A stretch of DNA of 64,000 nt from an uncultured Bacteroides sp. (GCA_902492205.1 CABUKU010000001.1:186001-250000); one strand, 5' to 3'. Shown: positions 7,946 to 16,956, counted from the first letter of the stretch. A program made the numbers and translations. The notes: a model not told the origin generated them from the sequence alone.

Positions 7946-8746
7946 ATGGAATGGTTTGAAGCGTTAATCCTTGGATTGATTCAAGGACTGACTGAGTATT
8001 TGCCTGTAAGCAGTAGTGGTCATTTGGCTATCGGTCAGGCTTTGTTCGGATTGCAGGGAGAAGATAACCTGACGTTTACTGTTGCAGTGCATGTGGCAAC
8101 CGTGTTGAGTACTTTGGTTATTCTTTGGAAGGAGATAGATTGGATATTCCGCGGATTATTCAAGTTCGAGATGAACAGTGAAACACGTTATGTTATCAAT
8201 ATATTAATCTCAATGATACCTATCGGTATTGTGGGTGTGTTTTTTAAGGATTATGTAGAAGAAATCTTCGGTTCGGGTTTGTTGATTGTGGGTTGTTGTC
8301 TGCTGCTGACGGCATTACTCCTTACATTCTCTTATTATGCAAAACCGCGTCAGAAAGAAAACATATCCATGAAGGATGCTTTTATTATCGGTCTTGCTCA
8401 AGCATGTGCAGTGCTTCCGGGATTGTCACGTTCGGGTAGCACCATTGCAACAGGTTTGTTGTTGGGAGACAATAAAGCAAAATTGGCGCAGTTCTCTTTT
8501 CTGATGGTTATTCCTCCTATTCTGGGAGAAGCCTTGCTCGACTTAATGAAGATGATGAAAGGAGAAGCGGTTACAGGAAATTTACCTGCCATGTCATTGA
8601 TAATAGGTTTTCTGGCTGCTTTTGTTTCCGGTTGTTTTGCTTGTAAATGGATGATTAATATAGTGAAGAAGGGAAAGCTGATTTATTTCGCTATCTATTG
8701 TGCGATAGTAGGATTGGTTACCATTGCAGTCACATTGATGAATTGA
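7946..8746 (+). CDS. uppP: undecaprenyl-diphosphate phosphatase UppP
   Basis: UppP dephosphorylates undecaprenyl diphosphate so that the lipid carrier can re-enter peptidoglycan and glycan synthesis, and its overexpression gives bacitracin resistance. The 266-aa polytopic protein has both catalytic signatures: GLTEYLPVSSSGHL (residues 15-28) and LPGLSRSGSTIATG (about 153-166). It starts five bases after DUF3098 and is followed six bases later by truB. Confidence 0.95.
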   Translation: MEWFEALILGLIQGLTEYLPVSSSGHLAIGQALFGLQGEDNLTFTVAVHVATVLSTLVILWKEIDWIFRGLFKFEMNSETRYVINILISMIPIGIVGVFFKDYVEEIFGSGLLIVGCCLLLTALLLTFSYYAKPRQKENISMKDAFIIGLAQACAVLPGLSRSGSTIATGLLLGDNKAKLAQFSFLMVIPPILGEALLDLMKMMKGEAVTGNLPAMSLIIGFLAAFVSGCFACKWMINIVKKGKLIYFAIYCAIVGLVTIAVTLMN

Positions 8747-8752
8747 TAACGG

Positions 8753-9451
8753 ATGAATTTTATAGAAGGAGAAGTATTATATTTCAATAAGCCATTAAAA
8801 TGGACGTCATTTGCCTTAGTGAACAAAGCACGTTGGTTGTTGACAAGGAAACTGGGAGTTAAGAAGTTGAAAGTGGGGCATGCAGGAACACTCGATCCGT
8901 TGGCTACGGGAGTGATGATTGTGTGTACCGGCAAAGCGACAAAGAGAATAGAGGAGTTTCAGTATCACACGAAGGAATACATTGCCACCATCCAATTGGG
9001 TGCAACCACTCCTTCTTTTGATTTGGAAAAAGAGATAGATGCCACTTATCCTACGGAGCATATCACTCGTGAGTTAGTGGAAGAAACATTGAAAAAGTTT
9101 ATCGGTAGCATAGAACAGATTCCGCCGGTTTTCTCTGCTTGCAAGATAGAAGGTAAAAGAGCCTACGATCTTGCCCGTGCAGGAAAGGAAGTGGAACTCA
9201 AACCTAAAACTTTGGTGATTGATGAAATAGAGTTGTTGGATTGTAATCTTCCCGAGATAAAAATCAGGGTGGTTTGCAGTAAAGGAACTTACATTAGGGC
9301 TTTAGCCCGCGACATCGGCGAAGCGCTGAACAGTGGAGCACACCTCACCGGATTGATCCGCACAAGGGTAGGAGAGGTCACATTGGATCGTTGCCTGGAT
9401 ATTGAAACATTCGGGGAATGGCTGGAACAACAAGAAATAGATGAAAATTAA
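8753..9451 (+). CDS. truB: tRNA pseudouridine(55) synthase TruB
   Basis: TruB makes the universal pseudouridine 55 of the tRNA T-loop. The 232-aa protein carries the catalytic block HAGTLDPLATGVM with the nucleophile Asp, then KEYIATIQLGATTPSFD, FSACKIEGKRAYDLAR and VVCSKGTYIRALARDIG. It ends shortly after the catalytic domain, so the C-terminal PUA domain is absent, as in the short bacterial form. Operon position between uppP and queA is conserved in the group. Confidence 0.95.
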   Translation: MNFIEGEVLYFNKPLKWTSFALVNKARWLLTRKLGVKKLKVGHAGTLDPLATGVMIVCTGKATKRIEEFQYHTKEYIATIQLGATTPSFDLEKEIDATYPTEHITRELVEETLKKFIGSIEQIPPVFSACKIEGKRAYDLARAGKEVELKPKTLVIDEIELLDCNLPEIKIRVVCSKGTYIRALARDIGEALNSGAHLTGLIRTRVGEVTLDRCLDIETFGEWLEQQEIDEN

Positions 9452-9468
9452 CGTATAAGGAGAAAGAT

Positions 9469-10524
9469 ATGAAACTATCGCAATTTAAATTTAAACTTCC
9501 GGAAGAGAAGATTGCTTTGCACCCGACAAAGTACAGAGACGAATCGCGTTTGATGGTTCTTCATAAGAAGACAGGTAAAATTGAACACAAAGGATTCAAA
9601 GATATCTTGGATTACTTTGATGATAAAGATGTGTTTATATTTAATGATACGAAAGTTTTTCCTGCCCGTCTTTATGGAAATAAAGAAAAGACAGGAGCGC
9701 GTATCGAGGTATTCCTTTTACGTGAGCTGAACGAAGAACTTCGTTTGTGGGATGTATTGGTAGATCCTGCCCGTAAAATAAGAATCGGTAACAAACTTTA
9801 TTTCGGTGAAGATGATTCAATGGTAGCCGAAGTAATTGATAATACCACTTCCCGCGGACGTACGCTCCGTTTCCTTTATGATGGTCCGCATGACGAATTT
9901 AAGAAAGCACTTTATGCTTTGGGAGAAACTCCGCTTCCACGTTTCATTCAGCGTGAGGTGGAACCTGAAGATGAAGAACGTTTTCAATGTATTTTTGCGA
10001 AGAATGAAGGAGCTGTTACTGCTCCTACCGCCGGACTTCACTTCAGCCGTGAGTTGATGAAGCGCATGGAGATTAAAGGTATTGATTTTGCTTATATCAC
10101 TATGCATGCCGGTTTGGGTAACTTCCGTGAAATTGACGTGGAAGACCTTACTAAACATAAGATGGATTCAGAACAGATGTTTGTTAGCGATGAAGCTGTA
10201 AACATTGTAAATAATGCAAAAGATCTCGGTAAAAACATTTGTGCGGTGGGTACTACTGTTATGCGTGCCGTGGAAAGTGCTGTGAGCACGGACGGACACT
10301 TGAAACCGTTTGAAGGGTGGACAAACAAATTTATTTTCCCTCCTTATGACTTTACCGTAGCAAACAGCATGATAACCAATTTCCATTTGCCTTTGTCCAC
10401 TTTATTAATGCTGGTGGCTGCCTTTGGTGGGTATGATTTGGTTATGGATGCTTATAATATTGCATTGAAAGAAGGTTACCGCTTTGGTACTTATGGTGAT
10501 GCAATGTTGATTCTTGATAAATAA
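9469..10524 (+). CDS. queA: S-adenosylmethionine:tRNA ribosyltransferase-isomerase QueA
   Basis: QueA transfers the ribose of SAM to preQ1 in tRNA to give epoxyqueuosine. The 351-aa product has the family signatures ALHPTKYRDESRLMVL, FIFNDTKVFPARLYG, TAPTAGLHFSRELM and TNFHLPLSTLLMLVAAFGG. The next step, queG, is also in this window at 27380-28300. RBS-like AAGGAGA lies 10 bases before the ATG. Confidence 0.95.
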   Translation: MKLSQFKFKLPEEKIALHPTKYRDESRLMVLHKKTGKIEHKGFKDILDYFDDKDVFIFNDTKVFPARLYGNKEKTGARIEVFLLRELNEELRLWDVLVDPARKIRIGNKLYFGEDDSMVAEVIDNTTSRGRTLRFLYDGPHDEFKKALYALGETPLPRFIQREVEPEDEERFQCIFAKNEGAVTAPTAGLHFSRELMKRMEIKGIDFAYITMHAGLGNFREIDVEDLTKHKMDSEQMFVSDEAVNIVNNAKDLGKNICAVGTTVMRAVESAVSTDGHLKPFEGWTNKFIFPPYDFTVANSMITNFHLPLSTLLMLVAAFGGYDLVMDAYNIALKEGYRFGTYGDAMLILDK

Positions 10525-10532
10525 AAACGGTA

Positions 10533-10982
10533 ATGGCGAAGGTTTATTTAAGCTTGGGTACAAACCTTGGCGATAAGGAACGCAATCTTCGCATGGCTGT
10601 TGATAAAATAAACGGGCGGATAGGGAAAGTTATTTCCCTTTCCGCTTTTTATGTTACCGCTCCGTGGGGATTCGATTCCCAAAACTCTTTTCTGAATGCT
10701 GCCTGTTGCGTAGAAACACTTCTTTCCGTATGGGAAGTATTGGACAATACTCAACGAATAGAACAAGAAATAGGACGGAAGAATAAATCTGTTAATGGCA
10801 TATACGCCGACAGATTGATAGATATTGACTTGCTTCTTTATGATGATTTGGTTATCAGTACAAACAGGCTTACTTTACCTCATCCGCTGATGACGGAGCG
10901 TGATTTCGTTATGAAACCGCTTTGTGAGATAGCTCCCGATCTGATCCATCCCGTTTTGCACAAAAGAATGTGCGAACTTTAA
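10533..10982 (+). CDS. folK: 6-hydroxymethyl-7,8-dihydropterin pyrophosphokinase FolK
   Basis: FolK pyrophosphorylates 6-hydroxymethyldihydropterin in folate synthesis. The 149-aa protein opens with YLSLGTNLGDKERNL and carries the ADRLIDIDLLLYDD signature and LPHPLMTERDFVMKPL. Length is slightly short for the family but complete. It is the last gene of the run starting at 5918, and its stop overlaps by four bases the stop of the convergent MFS gene, leaving no room for a terminator between them. Confidence 0.92.
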   Translation: MAKVYLSLGTNLGDKERNLRMAVDKINGRIGKVISLSAFYVTAPWGFDSQNSFLNAACCVETLLSVWEVLDNTQRIEQEIGRKNKSVNGIYADRLIDIDLLLYDDLVISTNRLTLPHPLMTERDFVMKPLCEIAPDLIHPVLHKRMCEL

Positions 10983-12352
10983 TGCTTTTTCCTCACAGGC
11001 GTTGCCTGCGACAATCTTAAACTGCTGACAATTCCTGCTGCAATGGCAAATATAACTGCGAGCAATAAACAAGCTTGAGCACTGTTCCCATGTGATAACA
11101 CACGGAATAGTAAAGCTACCAGAGTAGTTCCTAAAGTCTGTCCTAATAATCGTGCCGTGCCCAGCATTCCGCTTGCTCCTCCGCTTCGGTTGGTAGGAGC
11201 TGATGATACAATGGTCACATTGTTAGGAGTTTGGAACAATCCGAATCCCATTCCGCAAAGAGCCATTCGCCAGATGATATTCCATTCTGCAGGGTGGGAC
11301 GGGAGAGTGTAGAGCAGGAATAAACCTGTGGCAAAGATAGCCATACCTATTCCACCAAGCAATCCCGGATGTACTTTTTCAACCAGACGTCCTGCAAGCG
11401 GTGCTGTGAGTATAGTGGCTAAAGGCCACGGAGTCAGCAATAGCCCTATTTCCACGGCACTGTATCCTAAAACGTTTTGCAAGAAGAACGGCAAGGAAAC
11501 CATTGCGAGCATTTGTGCCGTAAAGGAAGTTATGGAAGTTCCGATAGAAAGTGAAAAGATCGGAATACGCATCAGGTCTACGGGGAGGATAGGCGCTTCC
11601 AACTTAAGCTGGCGACGGATAAAATAAGTTCCTATGATAGCAAGCAATATTAATTGAATGGCTATCCATTCTCCTTTTTCTTCATGGGCAAAACCTTCCA
11701 GAGAGTAGATAAGCAATCCGAAAGTAAAGGCATTGGCAACGGCACTTAGCTTATCGAATTTGTGCTTTTCTTTTGTTGCCGGATTATGTGGTAACAACAA
11801 ATAACCGATGACAAAAGCGCAAATTCCTAAAGGGATATTGATAGCAAACAACCAATGCCATGAAGAAATAGAAAGAATCGCTCCGGCAATGGACGGCCCT
11901 GCGGCAGCCGAAACGGCTACAACCATAGCATTGATTCCCATGCCCCGTCCGAGTATCTGGGGAGGATAGATTAATCTTATCAGTGCCGTGTTGACACTCA
12001 TTATACAAGCAGCACCAACTCCCTGTACAACCCGCGAAAAAACGAGTATCCAAAATGAGGGAGACAAGGCACACGCCAGAGAAGAAACTACAAAAATGGA
12101 TATACCGATCAAGAAGATTCTTCTGTATCCGTATATATCTCCCAAAGAGGCGAAGGACAGCAAAGTCATGGTGATAATGAGCTGATAAGCATTTACTATC
12201 CATATACTGACCGAAGGGGTGGCGCCGAATTCTTTTGAGAGAGTAGGCAAAGCTATATTCATAATAGTACCGTCGAGCACGGACATAATGATGGCCAATA
12301 AAACTGCTACGACAGCAAGATATTGACGGGGAATCATAAGTAGTTTCTTCAT
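10979..12352 (-). CDS. MFS efflux transporter, DHA2 family
   Basis: The 457-aa polytopic protein has the DHA2 signatures: LDGTIMNIALPTLSKEF near the N-terminus, GDIYGYRRIFLIGI (motif A), and VVQGVGAACIMSVNTALI (motif C-like). This points to a proton-driven multidrug or export transporter of the EmrB/QacA group in the inner membrane. No EmrA-type adaptor or outer-membrane channel gene is adjacent. It reads convergently into folK. Substrate unknown. Confidence 0.88.
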   Translation of the reverse strand: MKKLLMIPRQYLAVVAVLLAIIMSVLDGTIMNIALPTLSKEFGATPSVSIWIVNAYQLIITMTLLSFASLGDIYGYRRIFLIGISIFVVSSLACALSPSFWILVFSRVVQGVGAACIMSVNTALIRLIYPPQILGRGMGINAMVVAVSAAAGPSIAGAILSISSWHWLFAINIPLGICAFVIGYLLLPHNPATKEKHKFDKLSAVANAFTFGLLIYSLEGFAHEEKGEWIAIQLILLAIIGTYFIRRQLKLEAPILPVDLMRIPIFSLSIGTSITSFTAQMLAMVSLPFFLQNVLGYSAVEIGLLLTPWPLATILTAPLAGRLVEKVHPGLLGGIGMAIFATGLFLLYTLPSHPAEWNIIWRMALCGMGFGLFQTPNNVTIVSSAPTNRSGGASGMLGTARLLGQTLGTTLVALLFRVLSHGNSAQACLLLAVIFAIAAGIVSSLRLSQATPVRKKH

Positions 12353-12457
12353 CTTGTCACAAGATTATTTTTCTGCAAAATTAAACTTAATCTTTTTTTG
12401 ATTGATTAAATTCTTCTAAATATTTCTATAATAACAACCGGGAAACAAAAAAAGCTC

Positions 12458-12465
12458 TATCTTTG
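12458..12465 (+). promoter_or_regulatory. -7 promoter element of metK
   Basis: TATCTTTG, exact consensus. Transcription would begin a few bases downstream, immediately before the SAM-II-like element. Confidence 0.7.
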
Positions 12466-12477
12466 CATCACTTTTAA

Positions 12478-12531
12478 ATGTGGAAAGATTTGGGCTGCTT
12501 GCAACCACACTAAAAAATGCTAAAACGAAGG
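12478..12531 (+). promoter_or_regulatory. SAM-II-type riboswitch candidate upstream of metK
   Basis: TGTGG (12479-12483) pairs with CCACA (12505-12509) as a P1 stem. The loop begins AAAGATTTG and ends GCTTGCAA; the 3' side reads TAAAAAATGCTAAAACGAAG. This matches the SAM-II layout GAUUU...UUGCA-P1-..UAAA..UGCUAAAA. GCA (12501-12503) can pair with TGC (12518-12520) to begin the pseudoknot; the rest of that helix is less clear. Its place just after a promoter and before the SAM synthetase gene is what feedback control by SAM would require. It may be the long-loop subtype known in this phylum. Confidence 0.68.
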
Positions 12532-12630
12532 TTCGTGCCGTCGCCTGCATTTTCAAGTCATGCTCACCCCTTATGTTTCCGTCATTTATCAGTCGATTAT
12601 TAATTATTCATTTTTAATTATTCATTTAAA

Positions 12631-13923
12631 ATGGGATATTTATTCACATCCGAATCGGTGTCTGAAGGACACCCCGACAAAGTGGCCGATCAAATATCGG
12701 ACGCTGTGCTTGACAAACTGTTGGCATTTGATCCCAGTTCGAAAGTAGCTTGCGAAACCTTAGTAACTACTGGTCAGGTAGTGCTTGCGGGTGAGGTGAA
12801 AACTAAAGCGTATGTTGACTTGCAACTTATTGCTCGTGAAGTAATTAACCGCATCGGTTATAACAAAAGCGAGTATATGTTTGAAGGAAATTCATGCGGT
12901 GTATTCTCTGCTATCCACGAACAAAGTGCTGACATTAACCGTGGAGTAGAACGTAAAGACCCTATGGAACAGGGAGCCGGTGACCAGGGAATGATGTTTG
13001 GTTATGCAACTAACGAAACAGAAAACTACATGCCTCTGTCACTCGACCTGGCACATAAAATACTTCAGGTACTGGCGGAAATCCGTCGTGAAGGAAAGGT
13101 GATGACTTACCTCCGTCCCGATGCAAAGAGTCAGGTAACTATCGAATATGATGATAATGGCAAACCTGTGCGTATTGATACTATCGTAGTATCTACACAG
13201 CATGATGAATTTATCGAACCTGAAGATGCTTCGGAAGAAGCCCAGTTGAAGGCTGATGAAAAAATGCTGGCACAGATACGCAAAGACGTTATTGAAATAT
13301 TGATGCCGCGTGTTATTTCCGAAATACATAATGAAGATGTATTGGCACTGTTCAACGATAAGATTATCTACCATGTTAATCCGACCGGTAAGTTTGTAAT
13401 CGGTGGTCCTCACGGAGATACCGGTTTGACAGGACGTAAGATTATCGTAGATACTTATGGCGGTAAAGGTGCTCACGGTGGTGGAGCCTTCTCAGGAAAA
13501 GATCCGAGTAAGGTAGACCGCAGTGCAGCTTATGCAGCTCGTCACATTGCCAAGAACATGGTAGCTGCCGGAGTTGCAGATGAAATGCTGGTACAGGTTT
13601 CTTATGCTATCGGCGTAGCCCGTCCTATCAATATTTATGTAAATACTTACGGACGCAGCAATGTAAATATGAGCGACGGTGAAATTGCCGGAAAGATAGA
13701 AAAGTTGTTCGACCTTCGTCCGAGAGCTATCGAAGACAGGCTGAAACTGCGTAATCCTATCTATCAGGAAACCGCTGCTTACGGACACATGGGACGTGAA
13801 CCGAAGTTTGTAACCAAGACATATACTTCACGCTATCAGGAAACAAAGACAGTGGAAGTGGAACTGTTTACTTGGGAAAAGCTGGATTATGTAGATAAAA
13901 TCAAAGCTGAATTCGGTTTATAA
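12631..13923 (+). CDS. metK: S-adenosylmethionine synthetase
   Basis: MetK makes SAM from methionine and ATP. The 430-aa protein contains FTSESVSEGHPDKVADQISD at the N-terminus, GAGDQGMMFGYAT (ATP-binding hexapeptide region) and GGGAFSGKDPSKVDRSAAYA. It carries the insert typical of the longer Bacteroidetes form (EDASEEAQLKADEKMLAQIR). The leader contains a SAM-II-like element and two copies of TTAATTATTCATTT just before the ATG. A 15-bp inverted repeat follows the stop. Confidence 0.97.
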   Translation: MGYLFTSESVSEGHPDKVADQISDAVLDKLLAFDPSSKVACETLVTTGQVVLAGEVKTKAYVDLQLIAREVINRIGYNKSEYMFEGNSCGVFSAIHEQSADINRGVERKDPMEQGAGDQGMMFGYATNETENYMPLSLDLAHKILQVLAEIRREGKVMTYLRPDAKSQVTIEYDDNGKPVRIDTIVVSTQHDEFIEPEDASEEAQLKADEKMLAQIRKDVIEILMPRVISEIHNEDVLALFNDKIIYHVNPTGKFVIGGPHGDTGLTGRKIIVDTYGGKGAHGGGAFSGKDPSKVDRSAAYAARHIAKNMVAAGVADEMLVQVSYAIGVARPINIYVNTYGRSNVNMSDGEIAGKIEKLFDLRPRAIEDRLKLRNPIYQETAAYGHMGREPKFVTKTYTSRYQETKTVEVELFTWEKLDYVDKIKAEFGL

Positions 13924-13936
13924 TAACTATTTATAC

Positions 13937-13998
13937 TTCCCCTCTTGAGAGGGGTAGGGGTGTGTGAAGATACTCTCTACCTTCTCTCAAGAGGGGAA
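13937..13998. terminator. inverted repeat/terminator after metK
   Basis: TTCCCCTCTTGAGAG (13937-13951) is perfectly complementary to CTCTCAAGAGGGGAA (13984-13998). The loop of 32 bases itself contains GGGGTAGGGG. No long T-tract follows. A shorter relative lies at 20618-20652. Confidence 0.6.
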
Positions 13999-14034
13999 AT
14001 TGTATATAATGCTTATAATCCCGAAAGAATTCAT

Positions 14035-14042
14035 TACTTTTG
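14035..14042 (+). promoter_or_regulatory. -7 promoter element of the LOG gene
   Basis: TACTTTTG fits TAnnTTTG, 26 bases before the ATG at 14069. Confidence 0.55.
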
Positions 14043-14068
14043 CAATGAATTAGAAAACTTCCTGTGAA

Positions 14069-14656
14069 ATGAATAAAATATCGTCGGTTTGCGTGTATAG
14101 CGCATCCAGTACTAAGATTGACAAGGTATATTTCGATGCTGCCGCGGAACTGGGTAAATTACTTGCCCTGAAAGGTATCCGCTTGATAAACGGTGCGGGA
14201 AATATAGGACTTATGCGTACGGTTGCCGATGCGGTATTGGAAGGAAACGGGGAAGTGACCGGAGTAATCCCGCATTTTATGGTGGAACAAGGCTGGCATC
14301 ATCAGGGATTATCCAAATTGATAGAAGTGGAGTCCATGCACGAACGCAAACAACTGATGGCAAATCTGAGCGATGGCGTGATAGCCCTACCCGGCGGATG
14401 CGGCACATTGGAAGAACTTCTTGAAATCATCACATGGAAACAGTTGGGATTATACCTTAATCCTATTATTATATTGAATGTGAACCACTTCTTCGATCCC
14501 TTGTTGGAGATGCTTGATAAAGCTATTGACGAGAATTTCATGCGGGAGCAGCACGGGGCAATCTGGAATGTAGCTCAAACTCCGGCTGAGGCTGTGGAAT
14601 TGCTATATACTACTCCTGTTTGGAATAAAGAGATTCGTAAATTTGCTGCAATATGA
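14069..14656 (+). CDS. LOG family (TIGR00730) Rossmann-fold protein
   Basis: The 195-aa protein has the LOG signature: LINGAGNIGLMRTVADAVL and ALPGGCGTLEELLEIITWKQ, that is PGGxGTxxE with the upstream Arg (HERKQLM). Family members hydrolyse cytokinin or nucleoside 5'-monophosphates to base and ribose phosphate. The bacterial role is most likely nucleotide salvage. Its stop overlaps the DUF4271 start by four bases (ATGA). Confidence 0.88.
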   Translation: MNKISSVCVYSASSTKIDKVYFDAAAELGKLLALKGIRLINGAGNIGLMRTVADAVLEGNGEVTGVIPHFMVEQGWHHQGLSKLIEVESMHERKQLMANLSDGVIALPGGCGTLEELLEIITWKQLGLYLNPIIILNVNHFFDPLLEMLDKAIDENFMREQHGAIWNVAQTPAEAVELLYTTPVWNKEIRKFAAI

Positions 14657-15486
14657 TAAACCGGTCATCCGATACTCTGAGCCAAGTCAATGTTTCTGCC
14701 GATACTCTTGCAGTGATTGACACTTTGCTGCAGAAAGAGTCTGCGGATACTGTTGTTGCTCAATTAAAGGAAGAAGTAGTTGTCACGGGTTTCGAAGGAA
14801 CTCCCATCTCCTATAATTTGAAATCGGATGATGGCATAACGGCAGTTCTTCTGCTTTGTTTCTTTTTCACCTCCTATGTCTTGTCACGCGGAAAGAAATA
14901 CCTTTTCCAACAGTTGAAAGATTTCACCCACACAAAAGAGAGGGGAAGTATCTTTGCAGCTTCTACGGCTGCCGATTTCAGATACGGCTTGTTGCTGTTG
15001 TTGCAAACGTGTGTCTTGCTTGGCATTTGTTTTTTTGATTATTTCCACGATAATAATCCCCGGTTATTTACTTCCTGTCCCACTTATATAATACTTGCCG
15101 TCTATATAGGAATTTGTATTGTTTATTATTTCCTGAAATGGCTTATTTACTCTTTCCTTTCTTGGATATTTATTGACAAAACAAAAGCAACTCTGTGGAT
15201 TGAATCCTATTTAATGCTCTTATATTACTTTGGATTTTCTCTTTTTCCACTTGTTTTGCTTATGGTTTATTTTGATTTATCGGCAAATATTTTAATTCCG
15301 ATAGGACTCGGATTGGTAATTTTTATTAAATTATTGATGTTTTACAAATGGTTTAAGCTTTTTTTCTCCCATTTGTATGGTCTTTTGGGTTTAATTGTGT
15401 ACTTTTGTGCCCTTGAAATCATGCCTTGCTTCGTGCTATATCAGGCATTGGTTCAGATCAATAATGTATTGCTAATAAAAATTTAG
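14653..15486 (+). CDS. DUF4271 integral membrane protein
   Basis: The 277-aa protein has a soluble, acidic N-terminal stretch (1-65), then seven or eight hydrophobic segments from residue 67 on. It matches DUF4271 proteins that precede hemD in Bacteroidales. Function is unknown. Translation is coupled to the LOG gene by an ATGA overlap, and hemD starts four bases after the stop. Confidence 0.8.
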   Translation: MINRSSDTLSQVNVSADTLAVIDTLLQKESADTVVAQLKEEVVVTGFEGTPISYNLKSDDGITAVLLLCFFFTSYVLSRGKKYLFQQLKDFTHTKERGSIFAASTAADFRYGLLLLLQTCVLLGICFFDYFHDNNPRLFTSCPTYIILAVYIGICIVYYFLKWLIYSFLSWIFIDKTKATLWIESYLMLLYYFGFSLFPLVLLMVYFDLSANILIPIGLGLVIFIKLLMFYKWFKLFFSHLYGLLGLIVYFCALEIMPCFVLYQALVQINNVLLIKI

Positions 15487-15490
15487 GACG

Positions 15491-16240
15491 TTGAAAATAA
15501 AGAAAGTACTTGTGTCGCAGCCTAAGCCTGCTTCTGAGAAATCTCCGTATTATGATATTGCAGAGAAATATGGAGTGAAGATTGACTTCCGCCCCTTTAT
15601 TAAGGTCGAAAGCGTTTCTGCAAAGGAGTTTAGACAGCAAAAGGTGTCTATCCTTGACTATACTGCTGTGATCTTTACTTCACGCCACGCGATAGATCAC
15701 TTTTTTCATCTTTGCCAGGAGTTGCGCGTAACGATTCCGGAAACAATGAAATATTTCTGTATCACAGAAACAGTGGCATTGTATATCCAGAAGTATGTGC
15801 AATACCGCAAACGTAAGATATTCTTTGGGAATACCGGAAAGATTGACGATTTGATTCCTTCCATTGTGAAACACAACACGGAAAAGTATTTCGTTCCGAT
15901 GTCTGATGTACACAATGACGAACTGAAAAACCTTTTGGATAAGAATAAAATCAATCATACGGAAGCTGTTATGTATCGCACGGTAAGTAACGATTTCCAG
16001 GAAGGCGAGTCATTCGATTATGATATGTTAGTGTTCTTCAGCCCGTCGGGAATAAATTCTTTGATAAAGAATTTCCCCGATTTCGATCAGAAAGATATTG
16101 CAATCGGTTGTTTCGGACCTACAACAGCCAAGGCTGTTCGTGATGCCGGACTTCGTTTGGATCTTGAAGCGCCTACTGTGGAAGCACCATCTATGACAGC
16201 CGCTTTGGATATGTTTATCAAAGAGAGAAACAAGAAGTAA
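15491..16240 (+). CDS. hemD: uroporphyrinogen-III synthase
   Basis: The enzyme closes hydroxymethylbilane to uroporphyrinogen III. The 249-aa product has the two-lobed HemD pattern: VLVSQPKPASEKSPYYDIAE at the start, AVIFTSRHAIDHFF, then MLVFFSPSGINSLI and IAIGCFGPTTAKAVRDAGLR. The start is a TTG (15491) that gives the conserved MKIKKVLVSQP; no in-frame ATG fits. Rest of the haem pathway is not nearby, which is normal for the group. Confidence 0.87.
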   Translation: MKIKKVLVSQPKPASEKSPYYDIAEKYGVKIDFRPFIKVESVSAKEFRQQKVSILDYTAVIFTSRHAIDHFFHLCQELRVTIPETMKYFCITETVALYIQKYVQYRKRKIFFGNTGKIDDLIPSIVKHNTEKYFVPMSDVHNDELKNLLDKNKINHTEAVMYRTVSNDFQEGESFDYDMLVFFSPSGINSLIKNFPDFDQKDIAIGCFGPTTAKAVRDAGLRLDLEAPTVEAPSMTAALDMFIKERNKK

Positions 16241-16254
16241 TAAAATAAAAGTGT

Positions 16255-16317
16255 ATTAGTGGTTAGTGATTAGTGATGAGCAAATGTTTTGTTACTCACT
16301 AATCACTAACCACTAAT
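16255..16317. repeat. perfect 22-bp inverted repeat built of heptamers
   Basis: ATTAGTGGTTAGTGATTAGTGA (16255-16276) is exactly mirrored by the arm at 16296-16317 across a 19-base loop. Each arm is three tandem copies of TTAGTGR. It sits between hemD and rnpA, 11 bases before the GTG start, and could be a terminator, an RNA-processing hairpin or a mobile repeat. Confidence 0.75.
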
Positions 16318-16328
16318 CGTTAATAAAA

Positions 16329-16724
16329 GTGGATACAAACAGGAATACTTTATGTAAGGAAGAACGGTTGTGCAGTAAGAAAGCCATTGAACAACTGTTT
16401 TCGGGAGGAGCGAAATCACTGTCTGCTTTTCCTGTACGTGCGGTATTCATGACTGTGGAACGGACCGAAGACAGCACTCCCGTTTCCATTTTGGTAAGCG
16501 TATCCAAGAAGAAATTCAAACGTGCCGTGAAGCGAAACCGGGTGAAAAGGTTGATAAGAGAGGCCTACCGCAAGAACAAACATGACCTTATCCGGTTAAT
16601 GGAAGAAAGAGGGCAAAGACTGGTTATTGCCTTTATTTATCTCGACAATGAACTGCATACGGCAGAGAATATAGAAAATAAAATAAAAGATATACTTGGC
16701 AGAGTGGCGGACAAACTGGAATGA
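16329..16724 (+). CDS. rnpA: ribonuclease P protein component
   Basis: RnpA binds the RNase P RNA and helps mature tRNA 5' ends. The 131-aa basic protein has LCKEERLCSKKAIEQLFSGG and the signature KKKFKRAVKRNRVKRLIREA. The start is GTG. rnpA and yidD overlap by four bases (ATGA), the normal arrangement. The rnpB RNA is not in the window. Confidence 0.92.
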   Translation: MDTNRNTLCKEERLCSKKAIEQLFSGGAKSLSAFPVRAVFMTVERTEDSTPVSILVSVSKKKFKRAVKRNRVKRLIREAYRKNKHDLIRLMEERGQRLVIAFIYLDNELHTAENIENKIKDILGRVADKLE

Positions 16725-16942
16725 AAAAGATACTATCCTACATACTTCTTCTTCCCATCTATTTTTATAGAGCGTGTATTTCGCCTATGACTCCTCCCTC
16801 ATGCCGCTTCACTCCCACTTGTTCCCAATATGCCGTTGAGGCAATCAAAAAGCACGGTCCCTTTAAAGGATTGTATCTGGCCGTTCGCCGCATACTCCGT
16901 TGCCACCCTTGGGGCGGTTCGGGCTATGATCCTGTTCCTTAA
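16721..16942 (+). CDS. yidD: membrane protein insertion efficiency factor YidD
   Basis: YidD is a small inner-membrane-associated protein that aids YidC-dependent insertion. The 73-aa protein contains YRACISPMTPPSCRFTPTCS, QYAVEAIKKHGPFKG and CHPWGGSGYDPVP, the complete family signature. The start overlaps the rnpA stop. Confidence 0.93.
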   Translation: MKKILSYILLLPIYFYRACISPMTPPSCRFTPTCSQYAVEAIKKHGPFKGLYLAVRRILRCHPWGGSGYDPVP

Positions 16943-16956
16943 TTGTATCAAGAAGA

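Noticed and set aside
12560..12748. 62-aa ORF overlapping the start of metK
   Set aside because: It runs in a different frame through the metK leader and coding sequence, with no family resemblance.
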